The notes under the pieces were generated by a model. The model ran no database searches. It saw only the letters and a program-made list of their open reading frames with translations, and was not told the DNA's origin. A stretch of DNA of 5,410 bases from Muribaculaceae bacterium (GTDB lineage: Bacteria; Bacteroidota; Bacteroidia; Bacteroidales; Muribaculaceae): positions 10,981 through 16,390 of the forward strand of contig JABUUJ010000005.1 of the NCBI GenBank assembly GCA_021443235.1, given 5' to 3'. The position numbers were made by a program, and so were the translations under genes. This document shows positions 1 through 5,410 of the stretch, in pieces (the stretch's first letter is position 1; each line of letters begins with the position of its first letter).

Positions 1-1
1 A

Positions 2-30
2 ACAAAACGCCCCAAATCAGGGCGTTTTGT
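2..30. terminator. Strong hairpin, probable bidirectional intrinsic terminator
   Basis: Positions 2-12 (acaaaacgccc) and 20-30 (gggcgttttgt) are perfect reverse complements, giving an 11-bp stem with a 7-nt loop (13-19). The stem is GC-rich near the loop and has an A-run and a T-run at its outer ends, so an RNA from either strand has a GC stem followed by UUUUGU. This is the usual shape of a bidirectional rho-independent terminator. It could end the leftward smr-mtgA transcript (minus strand) or the transcript of an unseen plus-strand gene to the left. The U-tract is short and interrupted by G, so efficiency is uncertain. Confidence 0.7.
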
Positions 31-96
31 ATAGTGGACGGAATGGGCGATTCTTTAATAAACAATAAACTTTAAACTCTCAACTTTACTTTCCCC

Positions 97-202
97 TTGA
101 TAAACTTGACAAACTTGACAAACTTGACAAACTTGACAAACTTTCCCCTTGACAAACTTGACAAACTTGACAAACTTGACAAACTTGACAAACTTGAAAA
201 AC
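97..202 (+). repeat. 9-bp tandem repeat array, unit TTGACAAAC, eleven units in two blocks
   Basis: Units in order: 97-105 ttgataaac; four ttgacaaac at 106-141; a 7-bp interruption tttcccc at 142-148; five ttgacaaac at 149-193; and ttgaaaaac at 194-202. Only the first and last units deviate. Both blocks are preceded by the same ctttcccc (89-96 and 141-148), so the leader plus array was probably duplicated as a unit. The array lies downstream of mtgA and upstream of the edge hairpin, in non-coding DNA. The unit is 9 bp, so one frame is open and reads Leu-Thr-Asn repeats, but this has no sign of being a gene. The same family occurs in opposite orientation at 2027-2080. Function unknown. Confidence 0.95.
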
Positions 203-219
203 TTGCGCGCAAGGCGCGC
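197..219 (-). terminator. Possible intrinsic terminator just after mtgA
   Basis: On the minus strand, 4 bases after the mtgA TAG stop, the RNA can fold a GCGCGC-CUU-GCGCGC hairpin (plus-strand arms 205-210 and 214-219), followed by AAG and then five U (plus 197-201, aaaaa). The stem is short but all G-C. The U-run does not directly abut it, and the 12-bp palindrome at 202-213 offers a competing fold. The T-run is also the variant last unit of the 9-bp array, so the terminator and repeat overlap. Plausible, not certain. Confidence 0.45.
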
Positions 220-223
220 GTCG

Positions 224-922
224 CTACTCCTTCTCAGGCATGGGGAATTGCTTGATTTGCCCCATAATTTGTATGATTTTGTTGCTGCGGCGATTCATCC
301 ACTTGGTGGGGTTTGCCGAGTCGCGCTGGCGTGGGTTAGGCAGTGTGGTAGCGATGAGCGCGGCCTGCTTCTTGTTTATGTTGGCGGCATTTCTGTTGAA
401 TTTTATCTGCGAGCATGCCTCGATGCCATAAATGCCTCTGCCCATCTCTATGCTGTTGAGATACACTTCCATAATGCGCTCCTTTCCCCATATTTTCTCG
501 ATGAGGAATGTGAAATACACCTCAAAACCCTTCCTTACCCAACTGTGATTAGGCCACAGAAACACGTTTTTGGCAGTCTGCTGGCTGATGGTGCTGGCGC
601 CGCGCTGGCGTTTGCCTTGCTGCGCTTCCTTGTGGGCCTGGATTATCGCGTCGACGTCAAAGCCGTTGTGATCGAGAAACAGGTTGTCCTCGCTTGCCAT
701 CACTGCCTGTGGCGCATGGCGCGAGATCTCGCTGAGCGGCACCCACTTGTGCTTCATGCTTATCTCATCGCCATCGGCTATTTGCTCGCCCACGCGGATA
801 AACATGAGCGGAGTGAAATAAACGGGGACATACTTCAGTGCGACAACCATGCCAATTGTCGACACAAAGAAAAAGATGATGATGTTGCGCAACCACCGCT
901 TTATTATGTTCATTTTGTTCAT
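224..922 (-). CDS. mtgA: Monofunctional biosynthetic peptidoglycan transglycosylase (GT51)
   Basis: This 232-aa protein should polymerise lipid II into glycan strands on the outer face of the inner membrane, without a transpeptidase domain. Residues about 13-30 are a single hydrophobic anchor (RNIIIFFFVSTIG...), followed by the GT51 domain. Family motifs are intact: motif 1 at 77-89 (SEDNLFLDHNGFD, catalytic Glu78), motif 2 at 108-119 (GASTISQQTAKN), and motif 3 around 131-166 (RKGFE with the second Glu134, then EVYLNSIEMGRGIYG). Length fits the MtgA family and no penicillin-binding domain follows. The ATG at 920-922 is 10 bp after the stop of the smr gene, so the two are almost surely co-transcribed; a second ATG three codons in (M4) is an alternative start. 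No Shine-Dalgarno is visible, as is usual in Bacteroidota. A GC hairpin with a U-run follows the TAG stop. Confidence 0.95.
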   Translation of the reverse strand: MNKMNIIKRWLRNIIIFFFVSTIGMVVALKYVPVYFTPLMFIRVGEQIADGDEISMKHKWVPLSEISRHAPQAVMASEDNLFLDHNGFDVDAIIQAHKEAQQGKRQRGASTISQQTAKNVFLWPNHSWVRKGFEVYFTFLIEKIWGKERIMEVYLNSIEMGRGIYGIEACSQIKFNRNAANINKKQAALIATTLPNPRQRDSANPTKWMNRRSNKIIQIMGQIKQFPMPEKE

Positions 923-932
923 TGTGAGTCGC

Positions 933-2015
933 TTACTTCTTGTGGTGGATGGTTACTTGGGTGGCTCCGAAGCCATATTCCTGAAAACTGGCATCCTGTG
1001 CCTCGCAGTGGGGATAGTGACGCTTGAGCTCGCGCATAATCGACTGGCGCAGCACGCCCTCGCCCTTGCCGTGGATAAACACGATGCGCTGACCCGTGTG
1101 CTTGAGGTTGGCACGCATCACCTCGTGGAACTTGTCAATCTGATAGTTAAGGATATCGGCCTTGCTCATTCCGGCTATGCTGTCAACGAGCTCGGCGATG
1201 TGCAGGTCCTGAGTAATGATTTCGTGGCGGTGGTCCACGTTGGGACGCGACTGCGGCTTGGTGGGCTTTGTGTCGCGTCTGCCTTGCATCATGGCGGTCT
1301 CGATGGCGCGCGTGTCGATGCGCATCTCTTGCGTGGGCAGGTCGTTGCGCGTAATCTCAATGGTGAGTACGGGTGTGTCAAAATACTCGTTCTCGCCGAA
1401 GCAGTGCAGCTTGTAGAACTTGGTGAAGTCGAGGCGACGGTGCACCAGTGCGGGGTTTTTGAGCGCAAACGGCTTGTCCTGCTTGAAAGCAAGATACTGC
1501 ACCGCTACATGTGTCATGTTGCCCAAGTCTTTGTGGCCCACCTCGTCGAGCTGCATGATGAAGTTGGGCTCCACGATGCCGTGAAAGCGGGTGGTCCACT
1601 GGTTCTCGCCATCGCCGCGCGTCATGTAGCTGAAGTAAAGGAAATAGTTGCTATCGTTGACCAGCGAGGTATAGAACGTGGTGGTAGTCAGGTGCTTAAT
1701 CTCGCGTGGCTCAAAGGCGAGCGTGATGTTGAGTCTCTCGCCTTCGGGGGTCTCAACAATTGGTTCGGCGGCTGGCTTGGGCTCGGCTCGGCGCTGTGGC
1801 TCGTCGGGCTCCACCAGCTTGCTCTTGATGGGCAACGGGTTCTCATATTGCGAGGCCTTTTTCCCGGCTTCGCCCACCACAACAACCTCACGGGCGAGGG
1901 CAGGGCGCTCAAAGCCGTCCTCGTCTTCTACATAGACGGTCTTGCCGTCAACACGTGTCACGCGACCCCCACCAGTGTCGTTGAGAAATCGCACTATATC
2001 ATTTACTTTTACCAA
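933..2015 (-). CDS. DUF2027 and Smr domain protein
   Basis: 360 aa, cytosolic, no signal peptide. The N-terminus (about 1-48: VNDIVRFLNDTGGG, then VYVEDEDGFE) is the small beta domain typical of Bacteroidota DUF2027 proteins. A Pro/Glu/Lys-rich linker (about 50-85) leads to a beta-rich middle domain (about 90-230), and a C-terminal Smr domain (about 262-360) has the DLH motif at 270-272 and the HGKGEGVLR loop at 315-323. Smr domains, as in MutS2, bind or nick branched DNA or act on RNA and stalled ribosomes; the role of this stand-alone form is not established. The start appears to be TTG (plus 2013-2015): an in-frame TAA sits two codons upstream (2019-2021), there is no other Met in the N-terminal domain, and the conserved VKVNDxVRFLND opening begins right there. 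A 9-bp repeat array ends 11 bp before this start. mtgA follows after 10 bp. Confidence 0.92.
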   Translation of the reverse strand: MVKVNDIVRFLNDTGGGRVTRVDGKTVYVEDEDGFERPALAREVVVVGEAGKKASQYENPLPIKSKLVEPDEPQRRAEPKPAAEPIVETPEGERLNITLAFEPREIKHLTTTTFYTSLVNDSNYFLYFSYMTRGDGENQWTTRFHGIVEPNFIMQLDEVGHKDLGNMTHVAVQYLAFKQDKPFALKNPALVHRRLDFTKFYKLHCFGENEYFDTPVLTIEITRNDLPTQEMRIDTRAIETAMMQGRRDTKPTKPQSRPNVDHRHEIITQDLHIAELVDSIAGMSKADILNYQIDKFHEVMRANLKHTGQRIVFIHGKGEGVLRQSIMRELKRHYPHCEAQDASFQEYGFGATQVTIHHKK

Positions 2016-2026
2016 GGTTTATAACA

Positions 2027-2080
2027 GTTTATCAAGTTTATCAAGTTTATCAAGTTCATCAAGTTTGTCAAGTTCATCAA
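2027..2080 (-). repeat. 9-bp tandem repeat array, six units, in the leader of the smr gene
   Basis: Plus-strand units: three gtttatcaa (2027-2053), gttcatcaa (2054-2062), gtttgtcaa (2063-2071), gttcatcaa (2072-2080). Read on the minus strand they are ttgataaac, ttgatgaac and ttgacaaac, the same family as the array at 97-202, where the first unit is exactly ttgataaac. On the minus strand the array is preceded by cccc-agc, comparable to the cccc that precedes both plus-strand blocks at 97 and 149. Units nearest the smr start are identical and those further away vary. The array lies wholly between the upstream gene's end and the smr start, so it probably lies in the promoter or 5' leader. Confidence 0.93.
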
Positions 2081-2083
2081 GCT

Positions 2084-2164
2084 GGGGACAGCGACCTTAA
2101 AGTCCTTAGCGACCTTATCGACCTTATTATCCCTAAGGAAATCACCATTAAGGTCGCTGCCCCC
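2084..2164. repeat. Nested imperfect inverted repeat (large potential hairpin)
   Basis: Outer arms 2084-2100 and 2148-2164 pair over 17 positions with a single mismatch (2088/2160), including a perfect 12-bp block cagcgaccttaa / ttaaggtcgctg. Inner arms tccttag (2103-2109) and ctaagga (2133-2139) also pair, leaving an apical loop at 2110-2132. The element sits between the stop of the secreted hydrolase (2185) and the 9-bp array. It has no T-run on either side, so it is not a classical intrinsic terminator. It might protect or attenuate transcripts, or be a small dispersed palindromic element. Structure is seen directly; function is unknown. Confidence 0.8.
2093..2128. repeat. Second 9-bp repeat family, GACCTTAxx, four degenerate units
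   Basis: Consecutive 9-bp units: gaccttaaa (2093-2101), gtccttagc (2102-2110), gaccttatc (2111-2119), gaccttatt (2120-2128); a weaker unit atccctaag follows at 2129-2137. The period is the same 9 bp as the neighbouring TTGAxxAAC array, but the sequence is unrelated. The units lie within the nested inverted repeat, and an inverted copy of the motif (ttaaggtc, 2148-2155) forms its right arm. Confidence 0.75.
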
Positions 2165-2184
2165 CTCGGCGCTTGATGCCTTGT

Positions 2185-4842
2185 TTAGTTGGATCCTAAA
2201 ATAATGTTGATGATGGCGTTGACATCCTGGATGTCGACTGCGCCATCGCCGTTAACATCGGCGCGACCATCATATTTCTCGGCCGCATCAGTGCCCAGAA
2301 TAATGTTGATTACGATATTAACGTCTTGAATGTCAACCGAACCGTCACCATTCACGTCGCCAGGCTCAAAGGCGGGCTTGGTGGCGTGATACACAAATGC
2401 CACGGTAGCGCAGTAGTCGGTCGAGCGGTTGGTGCCGTCGTTCTCGAGGTAGGCAGCCTTGGCGCGGGCATAGTAGGTGTTGCCTTCGACGAGGAGTTTG
2501 CTGTTAACCTTCATCTCGCTCGCCATTTTGCTCACTGCGCTGCCTTGTGTCACGGTCTCAATGAATCGTGTGCGGCCCCACGAGGTCTCGGAGTTGGAAA
2601 CCTCGATGGTGTAGCTCACTGCCTCGGGCTGCAGGTTCACGCTCAGGTAGTCGGTGCCATATACCGATGCGCCACTGTGGCTGGGCACCACAAAGTGTGG
2701 CACGCTCACCAGCGTAGTAAACTCGCTCACGGGCGAACTGATGAGCTCGTCGTTATAGACGAGGCTTACCTGCGCATAATATTTTGTGCCACTTTTGATT
2801 GCGCCCTCGGGCAGGACGTGCTGGCCGCCCACTGCCTTGGCAGTATAGACGGGCGAAGTCATCTGGGCATTGTCGGCAATGACGAGGGTTGCCTCGGTGG
2901 TGTGCAGCGGCACGTTCCATGTGATGGTGTCGGTGGTTGGCACCGCTTTCTGTCCATTGTAGGGACTGGTGATCTCGAGCATGATGGGTGTCACTGTGCG
3001 TGTCTCGCTCACGCCGTTGGCCCAGCCTTGTGCGCTGGCCTGTACGCGCCAGTAGTGCAGTTCTTCGCTCGCCATTTTGTCAAACTCTCGCGATGAGATG
3101 CTGGTCGCAGTGGTGCTTATCGAGCCTATGATACTCGAGAAATCGGCGTCGCCAGCAACCTCTACGGTATAGCTGGTGGCGTTTTCAACAGCGTTCCACG
3201 AGAAGTTGAATGGTGCAAATGTCTGCGACTGGTCGGCGGGAGTGAGTAGGACGGGAGCATCAAGCGGGTCGTAGCTTTCGCCCAAGATTACGGGGTCATA
3301 TTCGTTGCCCACGCGGTCGAGCACGCACACGGCATACTGATATTCTTGCTGATACTTGGCGGGAATGGCGTAGGTGGTGCCATAGCTGATTCCCAGCAGA
3401 TACTCTACGTTTTTGGTGAAATTCTCGTGTGCCATTGAGCGCGGGAACGCATACACGGTGTAACGCACGTTGTCATAGCCCTCCCAGGTGAGGTCGGTGC
3501 CACTTTGTGCCAGATTCTTCACCAGGCCGGGGTTGTTGCCGGTCTTCCAGGGCATTGCCGGTGGCAGCGCGTGGTAGCGATAGGTGGTGCGCTTGAAGAA
3601 GTTGGCCATGGCCTCGCTTGCGCCAAGGTTGTAGAGATACTTGCACGAGTAGAATATCGAGCCGGGGGCTCCGTCAAGGTTGGTGGTGCGGGTATATTCT
3701 ATCTCGTTGGCATATTCGTCATAGAGATACTGGTTGTTGTAGGGGCTCAGCGGCTCGGGCTCGGCAGTGCCTTTGCTGTCGCGCTTGAGGCTTGAGATTG
3801 AGTGCGACACATACATGTGGCGGCCAAAGTGCTGCGCCATCTGGTTCCACCATGTGGCGATGGGCACGAAGGGGTTGCTCGAGTTCACCGTGGTCCAGTA
3901 AATCTGGGGCGACATGTAGTCGAGCGTTTGGCTGCTCATCCATGCCAGCGGGTCGCTGAAGATGCCATTATACTGCCAGTCGCTGCCTGCAGGGCATGGC
4001 TCAACGCCATACTTGCTGGCTACCGACGACGACGAGGCGGCAACGCCCGCGGGCGAGATGCCAAAGCGCACCTCGGGGCGTGTCTCCTGTATCATGTTGT
4101 AGACCGATGCTACCATGCGGTTCACGTTCTCACGGCGCCAGTCGCCCATGCTCAGCGTTCCGCCGCCACTCTGGTAGTCTTGCCACTCGCTGTAGTCGCC
4201 TGCCGTGCTGTTGCTGGGGATGCCGTCGGGGTAGAAATAGTCGTCATAGAGCAGTCCGTCAACATCATATTTTGTGATAATCTCCTTGCACACGTTAACG
4301 ATGCGGTCGATGGTGCGCTGCTGCGCCGGGTCGAGGATAATGGTCGAGCCGTAGGTTAGCAGCCACCCGTTGTTTTTCAGCTCTTGGTCCTGAGCGGTGT
4401 TCCAGTCGCTGCCGGTCGAGAAACGGTAGGGATTGACCCATGCATGGCACTCCATGCCGCGCTTGTGGGCCTCCTCAACGGCAAATGCCAGAGGGTCAAA
4501 GGCGGGGGCGGCGCCGCGTGTGCCGCTGATGTAGCTCGACCAGGGCTCGTAGCTCGACTCATAGAATGCGTCGCACATTGAGCGCACCTGCAGGTTCACT
4601 GCGTTGAAGTTGTTGCGCTGCAGCGAGTCGAGCAGCACCACGAGTTGCTGTTTCATCTTGGTGGCGTTTAGCTCGCCGGTGCCGCGCGATGCATCGGCAG
4701 GCCAGTCGAGGCACCACACTGTGGCTACCCATGCCGAGCGGAACTCGCTCTTGGGAGTGAGGAATTGTGCCGCGTGTGCCGCGAGGCTGCTCATTGCGAG
4801 TGCCACGAGCACAAGGGCAGTAGTTAGGTTAATTTTTTTCAT
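2185..4842 (-). CDS. Secreted GHL10 (DUF187) family glycosyl-hydrolase-like protein with FN3-like domains and C-terminal dockerin
   Basis: 885 aa. Residues 1-24 are a signal peptide with an AHA|A-type cleavage site; there is no lipobox Cys, so it should be released to the periplasm or outside. Residues about 32-410 are the GHL10 TIM-barrel-like domain: EFRSAWVATVWCLDWP (33-48), VNLQVRSMCDAFYESSYEPW (82-101), ECHAWVNPYR (131-140), GLLYDDYFYP with candidate acidic residues D200/D201, RFGISPAGV (259-267) and DYMSPQIYW (308-316). Three or four beta-sandwich segments of FN3 type follow (about 436-522, 528-619, 621-711, 714-819). Residues 828-885 are a type I dockerin with two calcium loops, DVNGDGSVDIQD (829-840) and DVNGDGAVDIQD (862-873). 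The family includes E. coli DigH (YddW), which cuts denuded peptidoglycan strands; the substrate here is unknown. The ATG lies 13 bp after tatD, so the two are probably co-transcribed. The upstream sequence is A/T-rich without a Shine-Dalgarno. Confidence 0.9.
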   Translation of the reverse strand: MKKINLTTALVLVALAMSSLAAHAAQFLTPKSEFRSAWVATVWCLDWPADASRGTGELNATKMKQQLVVLLDSLQRNNFNAVNLQVRSMCDAFYESSYEPWSSYISGTRGAAPAFDPLAFAVEEAHKRGMECHAWVNPYRFSTGSDWNTAQDQELKNNGWLLTYGSTIILDPAQQRTIDRIVNVCKEIITKYDVDGLLYDDYFYPDGIPSNSTAGDYSEWQDYQSGGGTLSMGDWRRENVNRMVASVYNMIQETRPEVRFGISPAGVAASSSSVASKYGVEPCPAGSDWQYNGIFSDPLAWMSSQTLDYMSPQIYWTTVNSSNPFVPIATWWNQMAQHFGRHMYVSHSISSLKRDSKGTAEPEPLSPYNNQYLYDEYANEIEYTRTTNLDGAPGSIFYSCKYLYNLGASEAMANFFKRTTYRYHALPPAMPWKTGNNPGLVKNLAQSGTDLTWEGYDNVRYTVYAFPRSMAHENFTKNVEYLLGISYGTTYAIPAKYQQEYQYAVCVLDRVGNEYDPVILGESYDPLDAPVLLTPADQSQTFAPFNFSWNAVENATSYTVEVAGDADFSSIIGSISTTATSISSREFDKMASEELHYWRVQASAQGWANGVSETRTVTPIMLEITSPYNGQKAVPTTDTITWNVPLHTTEATLVIADNAQMTSPVYTAKAVGGQHVLPEGAIKSGTKYYAQVSLVYNDELISSPVSEFTTLVSVPHFVVPSHSGASVYGTDYLSVNLQPEAVSYTIEVSNSETSWGRTRFIETVTQGSAVSKMASEMKVNSKLLVEGNTYYARAKAAYLENDGTNRSTDYCATVAFVYHATKPAFEPGDVNGDGSVDIQDVNIVINIILGTDAAEKYDGRADVNGDGAVDIQDVNAIINIILGSN

Positions 4843-4855
4843 AAAGTTTTAAGTA

Positions 4856-5410
4856 TTAATGGTTTATATCATAAAAATTTAATCCGAAAAGTTTGATTGC
4901 GTTCTCATCGGTGACCTGCGATACTTTGGCAGGGGTCACATTTAGCGTCTTGGCGATGAAGTCGTTGATATAGGGGATATTGCTGCTTTCGTTGCGGGTG
5001 CCGCGATGGGGCACGGGCGACATATAGGGCGCGTCGGTCTCGAGCAAGATGCGCTCCAGCCCTATTGTGGGCAGCAGCAACGGCAAGGTGCTTTTCTTGA
5101 AGGTCACCACGCCGCCTATGCCAAAGTAGAAGTCACCGCGCTCGCGCAGCCGCTCCACGTCGTGCTCGTCGCCGCCAAAGCAGTGAAACACACCCCGGGG
5201 CATCGTGCCGTCAAGGCCGTCGAGCACCTCGATAATCTCGTCCATGCCGTTGCGGCAGTGCATGATGAAGGGCAGGTCTTTCTCCTGGCACCAGCGCAAC
5301 TGCGTGTCGAGGGCAAGCATCTGCTCGTCGCGGTAGGTCTTGTCCCAATACAGGTCTATGCCTATCTCGCCCACGGCAATGAAGTCGCCGCTGTCGAGCA
5401 TGGGGCGCAT
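4856..5410 (-). CDS. tatD: TatD family metal-dependent hydrolase (DNase), 5' end beyond the window
   Basis: The visible 184 residues are the C-terminal two thirds of a TatD-type metallohydrolase, a family of about 260 aa with metal-dependent nuclease activity in the characterised members. Metal-site motifs seen: GEIGID (14-19 of the fragment, Glu15), PFIMHCRN (His51), VFHCFGG (His76), and LLETDAPYMSPVPHRG (Asp126), followed by the usual RNESSNIPYI helix region. The N-terminal HxH motif and about 75 residues are missing because the gene runs off the right edge; the Met codon at 5408-5410 is internal, not the start. It ends with TAA 13 bp before the secreted hydrolase gene, suggesting a shared transcript whose promoter lies outside the window. 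Assignment to the family is secure; the exact paralogue (TatD, YcfH or YjjV type) cannot be settled from this part. Confidence 0.93.
   Translation of the reverse strand: MRPMLDSGDFIAVGEIGIDLYWDKTYRDEQMLALDTQLRWCQEKDLPFIMHCRNGMDEIIEVLDGLDGTMPRGVFHCFGGDEHDVERLRERGDFYFGIGGVVTFKKSTLPLLLPTIGLERILLETDAPYMSPVPHRGTRNESSNIPYINDFIAKTLNVTPAKVSQVTDENAIKLFGLNFYDINH

Noticed and set aside
97..202. CRISPR-like array.
   Set aside because: Units are 9 bp, contiguous and without unique spacers; no cas gene is present.
97..202. Multiple sigma-70 promoters, because each unit contains TTGACA.
   Set aside because: The match comes from the repeat itself every 9 bp, no TATAAT-like element lies at proper spacing on the plus strand, and Bacteroidota use a different promoter consensus (TTTG / TAnnTTTG).
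149..1027. A plus-strand frame of 292 codons starting with Thr-Asn-Leu repeats.
   Set aside because: The repeats are simply the 9-bp array read in an open frame (9 is a multiple of 3), and the rest is the antisense of mtgA, whose GT51 motifs are intact on the other strand.
849..2024. A 391-codon plus-strand open frame opposite the smr gene.
   Set aside because: It lies antisense to a gene with clear DUF2027 and Smr motifs. Its translation is a His/Val/Leu/Ala-rich product with no recognisable domain, as expected from antisense frames in GC-rich coding DNA.
2185..2361. Type IX secretion C-terminal sorting domain on the large secreted protein.
   Set aside because: The C-terminus is fully accounted for by two dockerin calcium-loop repeats and ends four residues after the last helix; no T9SS CTD motif is present.
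2377..4740. Several plus-strand frames of 80-256 codons opposite the hydrolase.
   Set aside because: They are antisense to a continuous 885-residue protein with signal peptide, catalytic-domain motifs and dockerin, and show no domain of their own.
4768..4842. Lipoprotein signal on the hydrolase.
   Set aside because: No Cys lies near the predicted cleavage site (the first Cys is residue 44); the AHA-A site fits signal peptidase I.

Overview
The window looks like chromosomal DNA from a gut-type Bacteroidales bacterium, with Muribaculaceae or a Prevotella-like lineage the best guess. The reasons are: a DUF2027-Smr protein, a family typical of Bacteroidota; a secreted enzyme ending in a type I dockerin module of the kind common in those groups; no Shine-Dalgarno sequence before any of the visible starts; and intergenic arrays of 9-bp tandem repeats. 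No phage, transposon, CRISPR, rRNA or tRNA gene is visible.

All four genes lie on the minus strand, so transcription runs from high to low coordinates. At the right edge is the 3' two thirds of a TatD-family metal-dependent hydrolase gene (4856-5410, cut by the window). Only 13 bp later comes a large secreted GHL10/DUF187-type glycosyl-hydrolase-like protein with three or four FN3-like beta-sandwich segments and a C-terminal two-repeat dockerin (2185-4842). A 169-bp intergenic region (2016-2184) holds a large imperfect inverted repeat, a short GACCTTAxx 9-bp repeat, and a six-unit GTTTATCAA 9-bp array that ends 11 bp before the next start codon. A two-gene unit follows: a DUF2027-Smr protein that seems to start with TTG (933-2015) and, 10 bp later, a monofunctional peptidoglycan glycosyltransferase, mtgA (224-922).

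The left end (1-223) has no gene. It holds a GC-rich hairpin with a U-tract just after mtgA (possible terminator), an eleven-unit TTGACAAAC array in two blocks, an A/T-rich stretch with nothing recognisable (31-88), and a strong 11-bp stem hairpin at the edge (2-30) that resembles a bidirectional intrinsic terminator.

The smr-mtgA pair is therefore bracketed by two arrays of the same 9-bp repeat family in opposite orientations. MtgA polymerises lipid II into glycan strands. The GHL10 fold is shared with E. coli DigH (YddW), which cleaves denuded peptidoglycan glycan strands, so a cell-wall theme is possible, but the dockerin and FN3 modules fit an extracellular polysaccharide target equally well. 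The most unusual content is the intergenic repeat architecture and the dockerin with no cohesin in view; neither amounts to proof of a new system.
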